Source of the DNA: Solidesulfovibrio alcoholivorans DSM 5433
GTDB taxonomy: Bacteria > Desulfobacterota > Desulfovibrionia > Desulfovibrionales > Desulfovibrionaceae
Length of the DNA stretch: 34,862 bases
Assembly (NCBI RefSeq): GCF_000702665.1
Contig: NZ_JNJA01000024.1
Span: 1 to 34,862 of the forward strand
Reading direction: 5' to 3'
Under the pieces are notes generated by a model that was not told the DNA's origin, did no database searches, and saw only the letters and a list, made by a program, of their open reading frames with translations. The position numbers and the translations under genes are program-made. Shown here piece after piece: positions 25,805 to 32,184 of this stretch (within the stretch, counting starts at the first letter, position 1; each line of letters begins with the position of its first letter).

Positions 25805-26611
25805 ATGGATCAGCGTATGTTCAAGACCACCAAGAAAGACAAGATCTCGACCCTTATCATCCGTCAGATCCGCGAGGCCATCCTGCAAGGCGAGATCAAG
25901 CCCGGCGAAGCGCTGCCCCCGGAAAAGGATCTTGTCCAGCAGTTTGGCGTGAGCAAACACACCCTGCGGGAAGCCCTGCGCACGCTGGAAGGCATGGGGC
26001 TCATCGACATCCGGCGGGGAGCCGGCGGCGGTCCGGTGGTCACCGAAGTCAATCTGGAGACCACCCGGGACTTTCTGCAAAGCTTTTTCCACTTCCAAAA
26101 CATCTCCATCCGCGACCTGTCGGAAGTGCGCAAAATCATCGAACCTTACCTGGCCCGGCGCGCCGCCGAAACGTTTGACGCAAAGGACACCCGGGACCTG
26201 CTCGACCTCCACGAAGAATGCCAAAAGGTTTACCGGGAGGACAAGAATCTCGTCGGGGCAAAAGCGGAAATCAATTTTCACATCCTGCTGGCCCGAAAAA
26301 CGGGCAATCCCATCCTGGTCATGATCCTGGATTTCGTGAACAGCTTGTTGACGGACGTCAAACACCACCTTAAGCCTGGCCGGTTGTTTTCCGAAAAAGT
26401 CCTGGGAGCCCACCAACACATCATCGATGCCATTGTGAGCAAAGACGGCGAAGTGGCATCCAAGGCCATGTATGACCATATCTGCCAAGTAGAGAAAGAG
26501 TTGGAGAAAGTCATGCAGGCTGCAGAATCGACTCCAAAGATTGCTGTGGACACCTCTGAAAAAGGTGACGGGAGTACGTCAGAAAAGCAATATGCGGAAC
26601 ATGATGTATAA
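25805..26611 (+). CDS. GntR-family (FadR/FCD type) transcriptional regulator
   Basis: 268 residues from the ATG at 25805 (MDQRMFKTTKK); the frame is open earlier but that part is low-complexity and lacks a ribosome site. Residues 12-75 are the GntR winged helix (IIRQIREAILQGEIKPGEALPPEKDLVQQFGVSKHTLREALRTLEGMGLIDIRRGAGGG). Residues about 95-235 are the FCD ligand-binding domain, with the metal-type motifs EVRKIIEPYLARRAA and NFHILLARKTGN. Such regulators usually repress and are released by an organic acid or acyl-CoA. It is divergent from the operon it probably controls and is the only intact regulator in the transposon. It is the best candidate to bind the CCA-N14-TGG palindromes. Confidence 0.93.
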   Translation: MDQRMFKTTKKDKISTLIIRQIREAILQGEIKPGEALPPEKDLVQQFGVSKHTLREALRTLEGMGLIDIRRGAGGGPVVTEVNLETTRDFLQSFFHFQNISIRDLSEVRKIIEPYLARRAAETFDAKDTRDLLDLHEECQKVYREDKNLVGAKAEINFHILLARKTGNPILVMILDFVNSLLTDVKHHLKPGRLFSEKVLGAHQHIIDAIVSKDGEVASKAMYDHICQVEKELEKVMQAAESTPKIAVDTSEKGDGSTSEKQYAEHDV

Positions 26612-26649
26612 CGTCGAGATAGAAAATCTTTGTTTTTTGGTTTTATCCG

Positions 26650-26728
26650 GAGGGTGTCCCGAAAACTGTGTAAACCTCCACGAAAGGGCGAAGTTCCAGG
26701 AAGTTTACACAGCTTTCGCTACAGGCCA
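26650..26728. mobile_element. 79-bp miniature element with IS256-type ends
   Basis: The left 26 bases (ending ACTGTGTAAAC) match the right end of the IS256-family element at 32185-33505 with about three changes. The right 26 bases (GTTTACACAGCTTTCGCTAC onward) match the reverse of its left end with few changes. Only about 27 bases lie between. It looks like an internally deleted, non-autonomous derivative. No 8-bp flanking duplication is visible, so the insertion is old or rearranged. It sits just after gntR at the right border of the island. Confidence 0.7.
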
Positions 26729-26736
26729 AAAATAAG

Positions 26737-26764
26737 AGGGCCTGCGAATCGTTTCACAGGCCCT
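26737..26764 (+). terminator. Rho-independent terminator after gntR
   Basis: AGGGCCTG (26737-26744) pairs with CAGGCCCT (26756-26763), followed by TT. An 11-base loop separates the arms. It is 125 bp after the gntR stop, beyond the miniature element, which has pushed it away from the gene. Confidence 0.65.
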
Positions 26765-26836
26765 TTGCTCGCCACATATTCCGGCAGCGCTAACCGATTG
26801 TCATGCACAGCCAGACGTCATCGGCCACGTTTGAGT

Positions 26837-27190
26837 TTACTTCACAAGCCCGGCTTTCTTCGCAAAAGGGTCCCACGCGGAATTGCGATGCGCGTCATAC
26901 TCCGTGACGAGCTCAAGCCATTCGCCGACCTTATCCCCGTACAGGCGGGAGATGACGGCCAAAGTCATATCGATCCCCGCTGAGACACCGGAAGAGGTGA
27001 CTATCGAACTGTCGTCCACCCAATGTGCTTTTTTAATCCATTTTACTTTTGGCCCTGGCTTGGTGGAGCTCTGAAATGCCATCTTGTTGGTCGTTGCCGG
27101 ACGTCCGTCGAGGAGTCCCGACGCGGCCAACACCGAAGCGCCATTGCAAACGGACATGATGATTGGGGTCTTCCCGTTCTGGGCGCGCAG
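26837..27190 (-). pseudogene. DJ-1/PfpI-family protein, C-terminal remnant
   Basis: Read leftwards from about 27190 it encodes AQNGKTPIIMSVCNGASVLAASGLLDGRPATTNK and continues to SGVSAGIDMTLAVISRLYG and the stop at 26837. The nucleophile-elbow cysteine (VCNGA) and the class motif SGVSAGIDM are clear. The N-terminal half is missing: sequence beyond 27190 belongs to another gene. Together with the AraC and LysE remnants on the left of the island, it probably comes from one older locus, since these three families often neighbour each other. Confidence 0.82.
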
Positions 27191-27450
27191 TCAGTTCAAT
27201 GTCGCTTGGTCATCAAGGATGGCCCGTACTCCGGAAGCTTTACGCCGGCCGGTGAGGCAATAAGCGGCAACACGAACGCCGGACAGAATCTCGTGGTCTG
27301 GCGCAACAAGGTCTTTGGCCACGGCGTGTTCAAGGAGAACCGCTCCTGGTACGCCGAGCAGGTACTCGAACGCATCTCTACCTTGCATCTGATCTATCAA
27401 GGCCTCAAGCCTATCCTGGACAGCTGGGCTCTGCGCGAGGCCGACCCGAA
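27190..27450 (+). pseudogene. Unidentified protein fragment with an RxxxxxH motif
   Basis: Plus-strand frame reading LVIKDGPYSGSFTPAGEAIS, then QNLVVWRNKVFGHGVFKENRSWYAEQVLERI, then LHLIYQGLKPILDSW, until the tnpA piece starts at 27451. Both ends are abrupt: it joins the DJ-1 remnant on the left and tnpA on the right. The WRNKVFGHG segment within helical sequence recalls the R-x4-6-H motif of HEPN-type proteins, but the piece is too short to assign. It is probably a relic of an older passenger gene. Confidence 0.4.
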
Positions 27451-27590
27451 TAGAGACTTGATGGCGCGTTCCAGATAGACTGTATTCCACAGGATTATCG
27501 CTGTCATCACCAGATTGAGGCCGCTGGCGCGGTAGCGTTGGTTCTCGAAGCTGCGGTCGCGGATTTCGCCGAGCCGATTCAGGAACCCCG
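27451..27590 (+). repeat. 140-bp direct repeat within tnpA, copy 2
   Basis: Near-identical to 11517-11656 in the same orientation. It encodes, on the minus strand, an inner part of the transposase C-terminal domain (RNQRYRASGLNLV and WNTVYLERAI). It is joined at 27590 to the 5' end of a tnpA gene, so the middle of that gene is deleted. Confidence 0.9.
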
Positions 27591-27998
27591 GTCGGTTTGC
27601 TTGGCCAGTTCAGCGAGTTGTTGTACGAGGTGCCGGTAATCAGCGGCAGCGAATGGTGTCAGGTTCAGCCATGTCTGCAATTCCAGCAGGTGCTCGCGTC
27701 TCGTCTCCGGGCGTTGCGCGTACTGCGGCCAGATGTCCGGCTCAATGTACAACTGGCTGCCGACGATATTTAGAAGTGATGCGGGAGGTTCCGCTTCACT
27801 TGGCAGGGCAAATCCAGGATGGCGCAGGTAGCACAACTGCACTGCGAAGCCGAGACGGTTGTGATTGCCGCGCCGCTGACGTATCGCCGAGAGGTCGGCT
27901 TCGGAGAAGGTGTAGTGCCGGATCAGTTCATCGTCTGTCGTGGGGAATGCCAGCAAGGTGTCCCGCTCGGCGGGCGTCAACAGACTGCGGCTCGGCAT
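27591..27998 (-). pseudogene. tnpA: Tn3-family tnpA, 5' part
   Basis: The ATG at 27998 lies directly after the resolvase stop (28001-28003), the normal tnpR-tnpA order. The first ~135 residues (PSRSLLTPAERDTLLAFPTTDDELIRHYTFSEADL onward to LVQQLAELAKQTDRG) are the N-terminal domain of Tn3-family transposases. At about 27590 it runs into a displaced C-terminal piece and soon stops. It cannot give an active transposase. Confidence 0.9.
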
Positions 27999-28000
27999 GG

Positions 28001-28561
28001 TCAGTCGTTCGTTTTGAGGTACTGGTAGAGGGTTTCGCGGCTGATGCCGAACTCGCGGGCGAGCGGCGCTTTCTTTTCGCCGGCAGTGGCACGACGCCGC
28101 AGTTCGAGCACCCGATCTGGCGCGAGCGCCTTCTTGCGCCCCCGGTAGGCACCTCGCTGTTTGGCGAGCGAGATGCCCTCGCGTTGCCGCTCTCGGATCA
28201 GGGCGCGTTCAAACTCGGCGAACGCCCCCATCACCGACAGCATTAGGTTAGCCATTGGTGAATCCTCGCCGGTGAAGCTCAGGCTTTCCTTCACGAACTC
28301 GATACGCACGCCACGCTGGGTAAGGCTGTGCACCAGGCGACGCAGGTCGTCCAGATTTCGCGCCAGGCGGTCCATGCTGTGCACCACCACCGTATCGCCC
28401 TCGCGCATGAAGGCGAGCAGCGCGTCGAGCTGTGGCCGTCGCGTGTCCTTACCCGACGCCTTGTCGGTGAACACCTTGTCCACCTGAACGTGTTCGAGCT
28501 GCCGTTCCGGGTTCTGGTCGAAACTGCTGACGCGGACGTAGCCGATGCGGTGCCCCTGCAA
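28001..28561 (-). CDS. tnpR: Serine resolvase TnpR
   Basis: 186 residues from the TTG at 28561, chosen because AGGAGG stands four bases upstream and the protein then begins QGHRIGYVRVSSFDQN as resolvases do. An ATG 60 bases upstream would extend it into the res site. The catalytic serine lies in YVRVSS. DKASGKDTRRPQLDALL, HSMDRLARNLDDL and MANLMLSVMGAFAEFERALIRERQREGI are the family's signature blocks, followed by a C-terminal helix-turn-helix (EFGISRETLYQYL). It resolves cointegrates at res. It is the only intact transposition gene in the 18-kb element. Confidence 0.93.
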   Translation of the reverse strand: MQGHRIGYVRVSSFDQNPERQLEHVQVDKVFTDKASGKDTRRPQLDALLAFMREGDTVVVHSMDRLARNLDDLRRLVHSLTQRGVRIEFVKESLSFTGEDSPMANLMLSVMGAFAEFERALIRERQREGISLAKQRGAYRGRKKALAPDRVLELRRRATAGEKKAPLAREFGISRETLYQYLKTND

Positions 28562-28575
28562 GATGCCTCCTGAGC

Positions 28576-28656
28576 CGAAAGTGTCAGGTAGAAATCTATA
28601 GCTTTGTGCGGAATCCGTCAAGAAATTGCAAATATAGATCTATTCTGACGCTTTCC
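28576..28656. promoter_or_regulatory. Candidate res site of the transposon
   Basis: Just upstream of tnpR, GAAAGTGTCAG (28578-28588) is mirrored by CTGACGCTTTC (28645-28655), giving inverted resolvase-type half sites around an AT-rich core. TnpR would bind here and crossover would occur within the region, which also contains the tnpR promoter. Subsite borders cannot be set by eye. Confidence 0.55.
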
Positions 28657-29007
28657 AGTGAAGCCCTCTGGCATCTGGTTAGGGTCTACTCCAAATAGAC
28701 ATAATAAACCAAATAGTTCGATGAGGTCACTTGCGTGCGGTTCGACCCCGCGCGCGTTGAGCCACAGGCGAATAAGTTGAGTCCCGCAAGGTAGGAGTGA
28801 AGGGGCCTGCCAAAGGTAGGCCTACTTCACCTGTCCTGCCTTCGCGCACGCTGTCATTGTTTCGACCTTTTTTGTCAGCGACACTATCGGCTAGTATGGG
28901 CTTGAATGAGAGCGGTTCCGCTCACTTCTAATCGGATAAACTACTATCAGTTGACATTGGCTGCTAAAAGTGCGTAAAATGCGATAAAAAAACTCCAGGA
29001 GAGAATT
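28657..29007 (+). promoter_or_regulatory. Gene-free interval with a strong promoter for the TraK-like gene
   Basis: A consensus -35 TTGACA (28951-28956), an 18-base spacer and TAAAAT (28975-28980) lead to an AGGAGAG ribosome site and the ATG at 29008. The remaining ~290 bases show no gene. A TΨC-arm-like stretch at 28735-28752 is discussed under rejected items. Confidence 0.65.
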
Positions 29008-29277
29008 ATGGACAAATCAGGCCGCATTGCCCGATGCATGGGTCGTGTAGAATTTAGATCTTGTCAGATGGAGATTCTCGATATGCACAAAAAAGGGTAC
29101 GCCAATAAGCACATCTACGACAAACTGGCAGCACAGGGGAAGTTGACATTGGCATACTCAACGTTTAATTTCCATCTTCGCAAACTATTGCAGACAAAAA
29201 ATTCAAAATCGATAGAAATACAACCGGTTGATCGGAGGAAAATATTTGAAGTACCCCACAATACTGAATTGATCTAG
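29008..29277 (+). CDS. TraK-like small DNA-binding protein
   Basis: 89 residues with a strong ribosome site and promoter. Residues 8-65 (RCMGRVEFRSCQMEILDMHKKGYANKHIYDKLAAQGKLTLAYSTFNFHLRKLL) follow the pattern of TraK-family plasmid proteins, which bind near origins of transfer, and resemble the N-terminal domain of the StbA-like protein at 9429-9833. It lies inside the transposon, between the res site and the right end, where a passenger or captured plasmid gene would sit. The family call is tentative. Confidence 0.58.
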   Translation: MDKSGRIARCMGRVEFRSCQMEILDMHKKGYANKHIYDKLAAQGKLTLAYSTFNFHLRKLLQTKNSKSIEIQPVDRRKIFEVPHNTELI

Positions 29278-29357
29278 TCATTATAAGTGTACGTCGGCTA
29301 GACCCAGCCCCCAAAAGGAGGAGTATCGGCTTGGATTCGTAGGGTACACTCCCGGGC

Positions 29358-29389
29358 GGACAAGTTCAGGCCGCTGCAACAGGCTTAGC
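29358..29389 (+). pseudogene. Tail of another tnpA beside the right end
   Basis: GACAAGTTCAGGCCGCTGCA and the following bases read DKFRPLQQA-stop in the plus strand, like the last residues of the transposase at 241-270 (KFRPLRPLQPA). The stop lies inside the right inverted repeat. So this end too is a transposase-proximal end, and the element has two of them. Confidence 0.75.
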
Positions 29390-29421
29390 GTACGATTTTT
29401 TCCGTTTCGTGAGCAGACCCC
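29384..29421 (-). repeat. Right terminal inverted repeat of the 18-kb transposon
   Basis: 38 bp, the exact reverse complement of 11328-11365, with the GGGG end at 29421. It is followed at once by the second copy of TAACC. Confidence 0.95.
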
Positions 29422-29426
29422 TAACC
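29422..29426 (+). repeat. Target-site duplication TAACC, right copy
   Basis: Identical to 11323-11327. It marks where plasmid sequence resumes. Confidence 0.93.
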
Positions 29427-29433
29427 ATTTGCA

Positions 29434-29473
29434 AAAGGCCACGCTCTCTAGGGAACTAGGTAGCGTGGCCTTT
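29434..29473 (+). terminator. Rho-independent terminator, originally of the stb-side genes
   Basis: AAAGGCCACGCT (29434-29445) pairs perfectly with AGCGTGGCCTTT (29462-29473), followed by a run of T. In the plasmid without the transposon it would lie about 16 bases after the stop at 11319. It is therefore the displaced terminator of that gene, and possibly of the whole stb operon. Confidence 0.88.
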
Positions 29474-30060
29474 TTTGTGTTCTCTCCTTGAGTGTCTGTA
29501 TAGTACGAAACAGACATCCTAAAAAGCGGGGCCCAAAACAGCCTTATTTTCGATTTTTTGGGCTTCCAATGAACATTGGGCTGCCTTTGGTAGAAAAAAC
29601 GCTCTGGGGGGCTCCTGGGGCCGATCCTGGGGGGCTGGGGGCTTGCCCCCAGATAGCCCGTAGGGCGTCGCCTCTTTTGCGGATTGTCGATGACTACCCG
29701 CGTTGAAGTGCCTAAAAATCCTACCGGGGCAGTCTATTTTTTTGAACGGATCGCGCCCTTTTGGTGGTTTTAGTTTTGACCTGGCTGTCAGTGTAAGAAA
29801 TCGTTGTGGGAGACCGTAGGATTGACGGGAAGGGTCCCCCCCCGTGTTGCGGGGGGTTGGGGGGGTTCCTTTAGGGCCGAAGGCCTGTTTCCCCCGCTGG
29901 CGGGGGGAGCGCCAACGGCGCGGGGGTGAGAATTTGGGCGACGCCTCGCGCGCGAAGATTATTTCTTTCTTATGATTATTCTTAATACGATTATCCCTCT
30001 CCGCTTAAATCCTTACAAGGCGGCTCCTGGCTGGGCTTTTCCGCGTGTTATCCGGCGCGA
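29474..30060. other. Gene-free plasmid DNA with GC-rich hairpins
   Basis: No convincing gene. Several GC hairpins occur: CTGGGGGC-TT-GCCCCCAG (about 29636-29653), a CCCCCCC/GGGGGGG pair near 29837-29870, and CCCCCGCTGGCGGGG (about 29892-29907). The stretch 29958-30005 is AT-rich. The position before the iterons suits origin or copy-control sequences, but no specific RNA or protein is identified. Confidence 0.5.
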
Positions 30061-30064
30061 AAAA

Positions 30065-30546
30065 GGGGTGAGTGGCAACGGTACTGTGCGCGGAGGAAGG
30101 GGTGAGAAACAACGGTATATTGGGTTTTTTTGAGGGGTGAGTGACAACGGTAACCCCCAAAAAAGGGGTGAGAAACAACGGTAGCAAAAAGGGGTGAGAA
30201 ACAACGGTACTCTTTGAAAAAGCTATTTTATTTCAATATGTTTCCTCAGTGTTTCAAAAAAGGGGTGAGAAACAACGGTAGCAAAAAAGGGGTGAGAAAC
30301 AACGGTACTCTTTGAAAAAGCTATTTTATTTCAATATGTTTCCTCAGTGTTTCAAAAAAGGGGTGAGAGACAACGGTAGCAAAAAAGGGGTGAGAGACAA
30401 CGGTACCCCCCCTAAGAGGCCAAGGAATTTTAATGCGTAATATGTCGGATTATAAAGATTTTACAAAAAAGGGGTGAGAGACAACGGTAAACCCAAGAGG
30501 TCCGACTGACACGTTTTTTACTTAAAAGGGGTGAGAAACAACGGTA
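30065..30546 (+). repeat. oriV: Iteron array (11 copies): probable replication origin
   Basis: The 19-bp unit GGGGTGAGAAACAACGGTA occurs in one orientation starting at 30065, 30099, 30134, 30165, 30191, 30262, 30289, 30360, 30387, 30471 and 30528. Variants read GAGTGG, GAGTGA or GAGAGA in the middle. Copies tend to pair 26-27 bp apart, and a ~97-bp block (30165-30261) is repeated at 30262-30359. The AT-rich spacers (for example CTATTTTATTTCAATATG) would ease strand opening. Such arrays bind a plasmid Rep protein; no rep gene is found in the window. Confidence 0.85.
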
Positions 30547-30590
30547 TCCCGTCTGACACTCCCTCCTCAGGGAGCTGGCTTCTACGAACG

Positions 30591-30628
30591 TCTAGCGTAC
30601 GATTTTTGCCAAATCGTGTCCTGACCCC
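30591..30628 (-). repeat. Orphan Tn3-type terminal repeat next to the iterons
   Basis: On the minus strand it starts GGGGTCAGGACACGATTTGG and ends AATCGTACGCTAGA, aligning over 38 positions with the ends at 266-303 and 29384-29421 but diverged in the middle. Its outer end faces right. No transposase gene abuts it on the inner side. It looks like a relic of an earlier insertion. Confidence 0.75.
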
Positions 30629-30633
30629 TTTTA

Positions 30634-30671
30634 GGGGTCAGTTTGGATATCGAAAATTATTGTACGTTAAG
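30634..30671 (+). repeat. Terminal inverted repeat of the right Tn3-family element
   Basis: 38 bp from GGGGTCAGTTTGGATATCGA to TGTACGTTAAG, the ACGTTAAG ending of the Tn3 subgroup. The tnpA stop lies within it. The outer end faces left, five bases (TTTTA) from the orphan repeat's outer end. The partner end lies beyond the window. Confidence 0.88.
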
Positions 30672-32184
30672 GCTATTTTTTGACCTTTCGACTTTAGCGG
30701 GTCTCAACCGACGAAACTTACCGGAAGCCGGTATCCGGTTGCTTTTCCAGATATAATCGCCTGTCAGGTTGATGTGCTCCCAGCCTAACGGCGACAAATG
30801 TGACAGCAGTTGTTCGTTGATCTTTAGTCCCTTACGCTTCAGGGCATCGATCGCCCTTTCCATATACACAGTATTCCACAGCGAGATCGCAGCCGTCAGA
30901 AGCGTCAGACCACTGGCGCGATAGCTCTGATTTTCCGGCTTTCTGTCCCTAATTTCTCCCAGCCGGTGCATAAATACCGCCCGCGCCAGTGCGTTACGTG
31001 CCTCGCCTTTATTCAGCCCCGCCTGTACTCGCCGACGCAGTGCAGGATCGCGGAACCAGTCGAGCATAAACAGCGTTCGCTCAATGCGGCCAATTTCTCG
31101 CAGTGCTTTAGCTAGTCCGTTTTGCTTGGGGTAGCTAGCTAGTTTTTTCAGCATCAGAGATGCTGTCACGGTACCCTGCTTTATCGAGGTCGCCAGACGT
31201 AGCACTTCACGCCAGTGAATTTCGATCTCTTTCAGATTCAGGCTGGTCGTTGATATCAGTGACTGAAGCGCCGGGTATTGGTCAGCTTTCCCTTTGATAA
31301 ACAGCTTCTTGTCGTGGAGATCCCTGATTCGCGGACAGAACGCAAATCCCAGCAGATGCATCAGGGCAAAGACATGATCGGTGAAACCAGCTGTATCGGT
31401 GTAATGCTCCCTGATTTCTAGGTCGCTTTCGTGGTACAGCAAGCCATCGAGAACATGGGTTGAATCCCTGACCCGACTGATTATGCAGGTGTAAAACGGG
31501 CTGTATTGATCCGAAATATGGGTATAAAACTGACGTCCGGGCTCCTGCCCGTATTTCGGGTTAACCTGCCCTGCGTAGCGGCCTGAGCTGCCTGTTCTGA
31601 AATTCTGTCCATCTGATGATGACGTTGTCCCGTCGCCCCAGAATGCCGCCAGCGGCCTTTTCCCCTGCGCGTTTACCAGCTCTGCAAGGGCTGCTGAATA
31701 GGTTTCATCGCGGATGTACCATGCCTGAATATCTTCGAGTGATGATTTGGTGCTACCGGGGCAGGCTTCTGCCATTTTGGTCAGGCCAAGATTGATACCA
31801 TCCGCAAGGATGGTGGTGAGGAGCAGGCGGGTATCGGGACGGGTAATGTCATTTTTTATATGCGAAAAATGTCGGGTAAACGTCGTCCAGCTGTTTACCT
31901 CATCGAGAATTTCCGTGATTTTAGGGCGCGGTAGCATGCTGTAAACCAGCTCTGCCAGCGGTGAAACCTGCGCCGGAACGCTGTTGTCCAGCGGAGAGAC
32001 TTTTACGCCCTTGTCAGATATTTCCACATCGGGCAGTTCACCAAGGGCAGCCATGGCATTGACCTCTTCAAGCCTGGACTGAAGCAGGGTCATGCGGCTG
32101 GTAATGTACTCATGAAAATCAGCAGATACGGGCAATGGCAGCGCCGATGTGAGTTTGTCAAAGTCCTTTTCGGGAATGAGGTAA
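30657..32184 (-). pseudogene. tnpA: Tn3-family tnpA, C-terminal part (interrupted by IS256-type element)
   Basis: About 508 residues of the transposase catalytic half, from YLIPEKDFDKLTSALPLPVSADFHEY at the insertion point to LSPLGWEHINLTGDYIWKSN and the stop at 30657. The blocks SDQYSPFYTCIISRVRDSTHVLDGLLYHES and ATSIKQGTVTASLMLKKLASYPKQNGLAKAL are typical. The gene is continued at 33514-34532; removal of the IS and one target copy restores the frame (FDDYL-IPEKDF). It is diverged from the other tnpA pieces in the window. Confidence 0.93.
32177..32184 (+). repeat. IS target duplication TGAGGTAA, left copy
   Basis: TGAGGTAA occurs here and at 33506-33513, bracketing the IS exactly. Eight bases is normal for the IS256 family. 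Confidence 0.93.

Larger units (their letters stand above)
11328..29421. mobile_element. 18,094-bp Tn3-family transposon carrying an alcohol/aldehyde oxidation island
   Basis: The two 38-bp ends (11328-11365 and 29384-29421) are exact inverted copies of each other and are flanked by TAACC on both sides, so the whole segment entered the plasmid as one unit. Inside, from the left: a tnpA 3' piece, AraC and LysE gene remnants, the metabolic island (12321-26611), a DJ-1/PfpI remnant, an unknown fragment, a duplicated tnpA piece, a tnpA 5' piece, an intact resolvase with a res site, and a TraK-like gene. No complete tnpA is present. Base composition rises sharply to GC-rich inside the island compared with the flanking plasmid. 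Removing the element rejoins the 11002-11319 gene to a terminator 15-20 bases beyond its stop. Confidence 0.95.

Noticed and set aside
28735..28752. TΨC-arm-like stretch (TGCGG-TTCGACC-CCGCG), possible tRNA 3' end or integration site
   Set aside because: No D-arm, anticodon arm or acceptor partner upstream and no CCA; a single arm is not enough.
29488..29706. 72-codon plus-strand frame after the displaced terminator
   Set aside because: No ribosome site, odd composition and overlap with GC hairpins; no domain recognised.
30065..30546. CRISPR array
   Set aside because: The repeats are short direct iterons with irregular and partly repeated spacers, and no cas genes are present.
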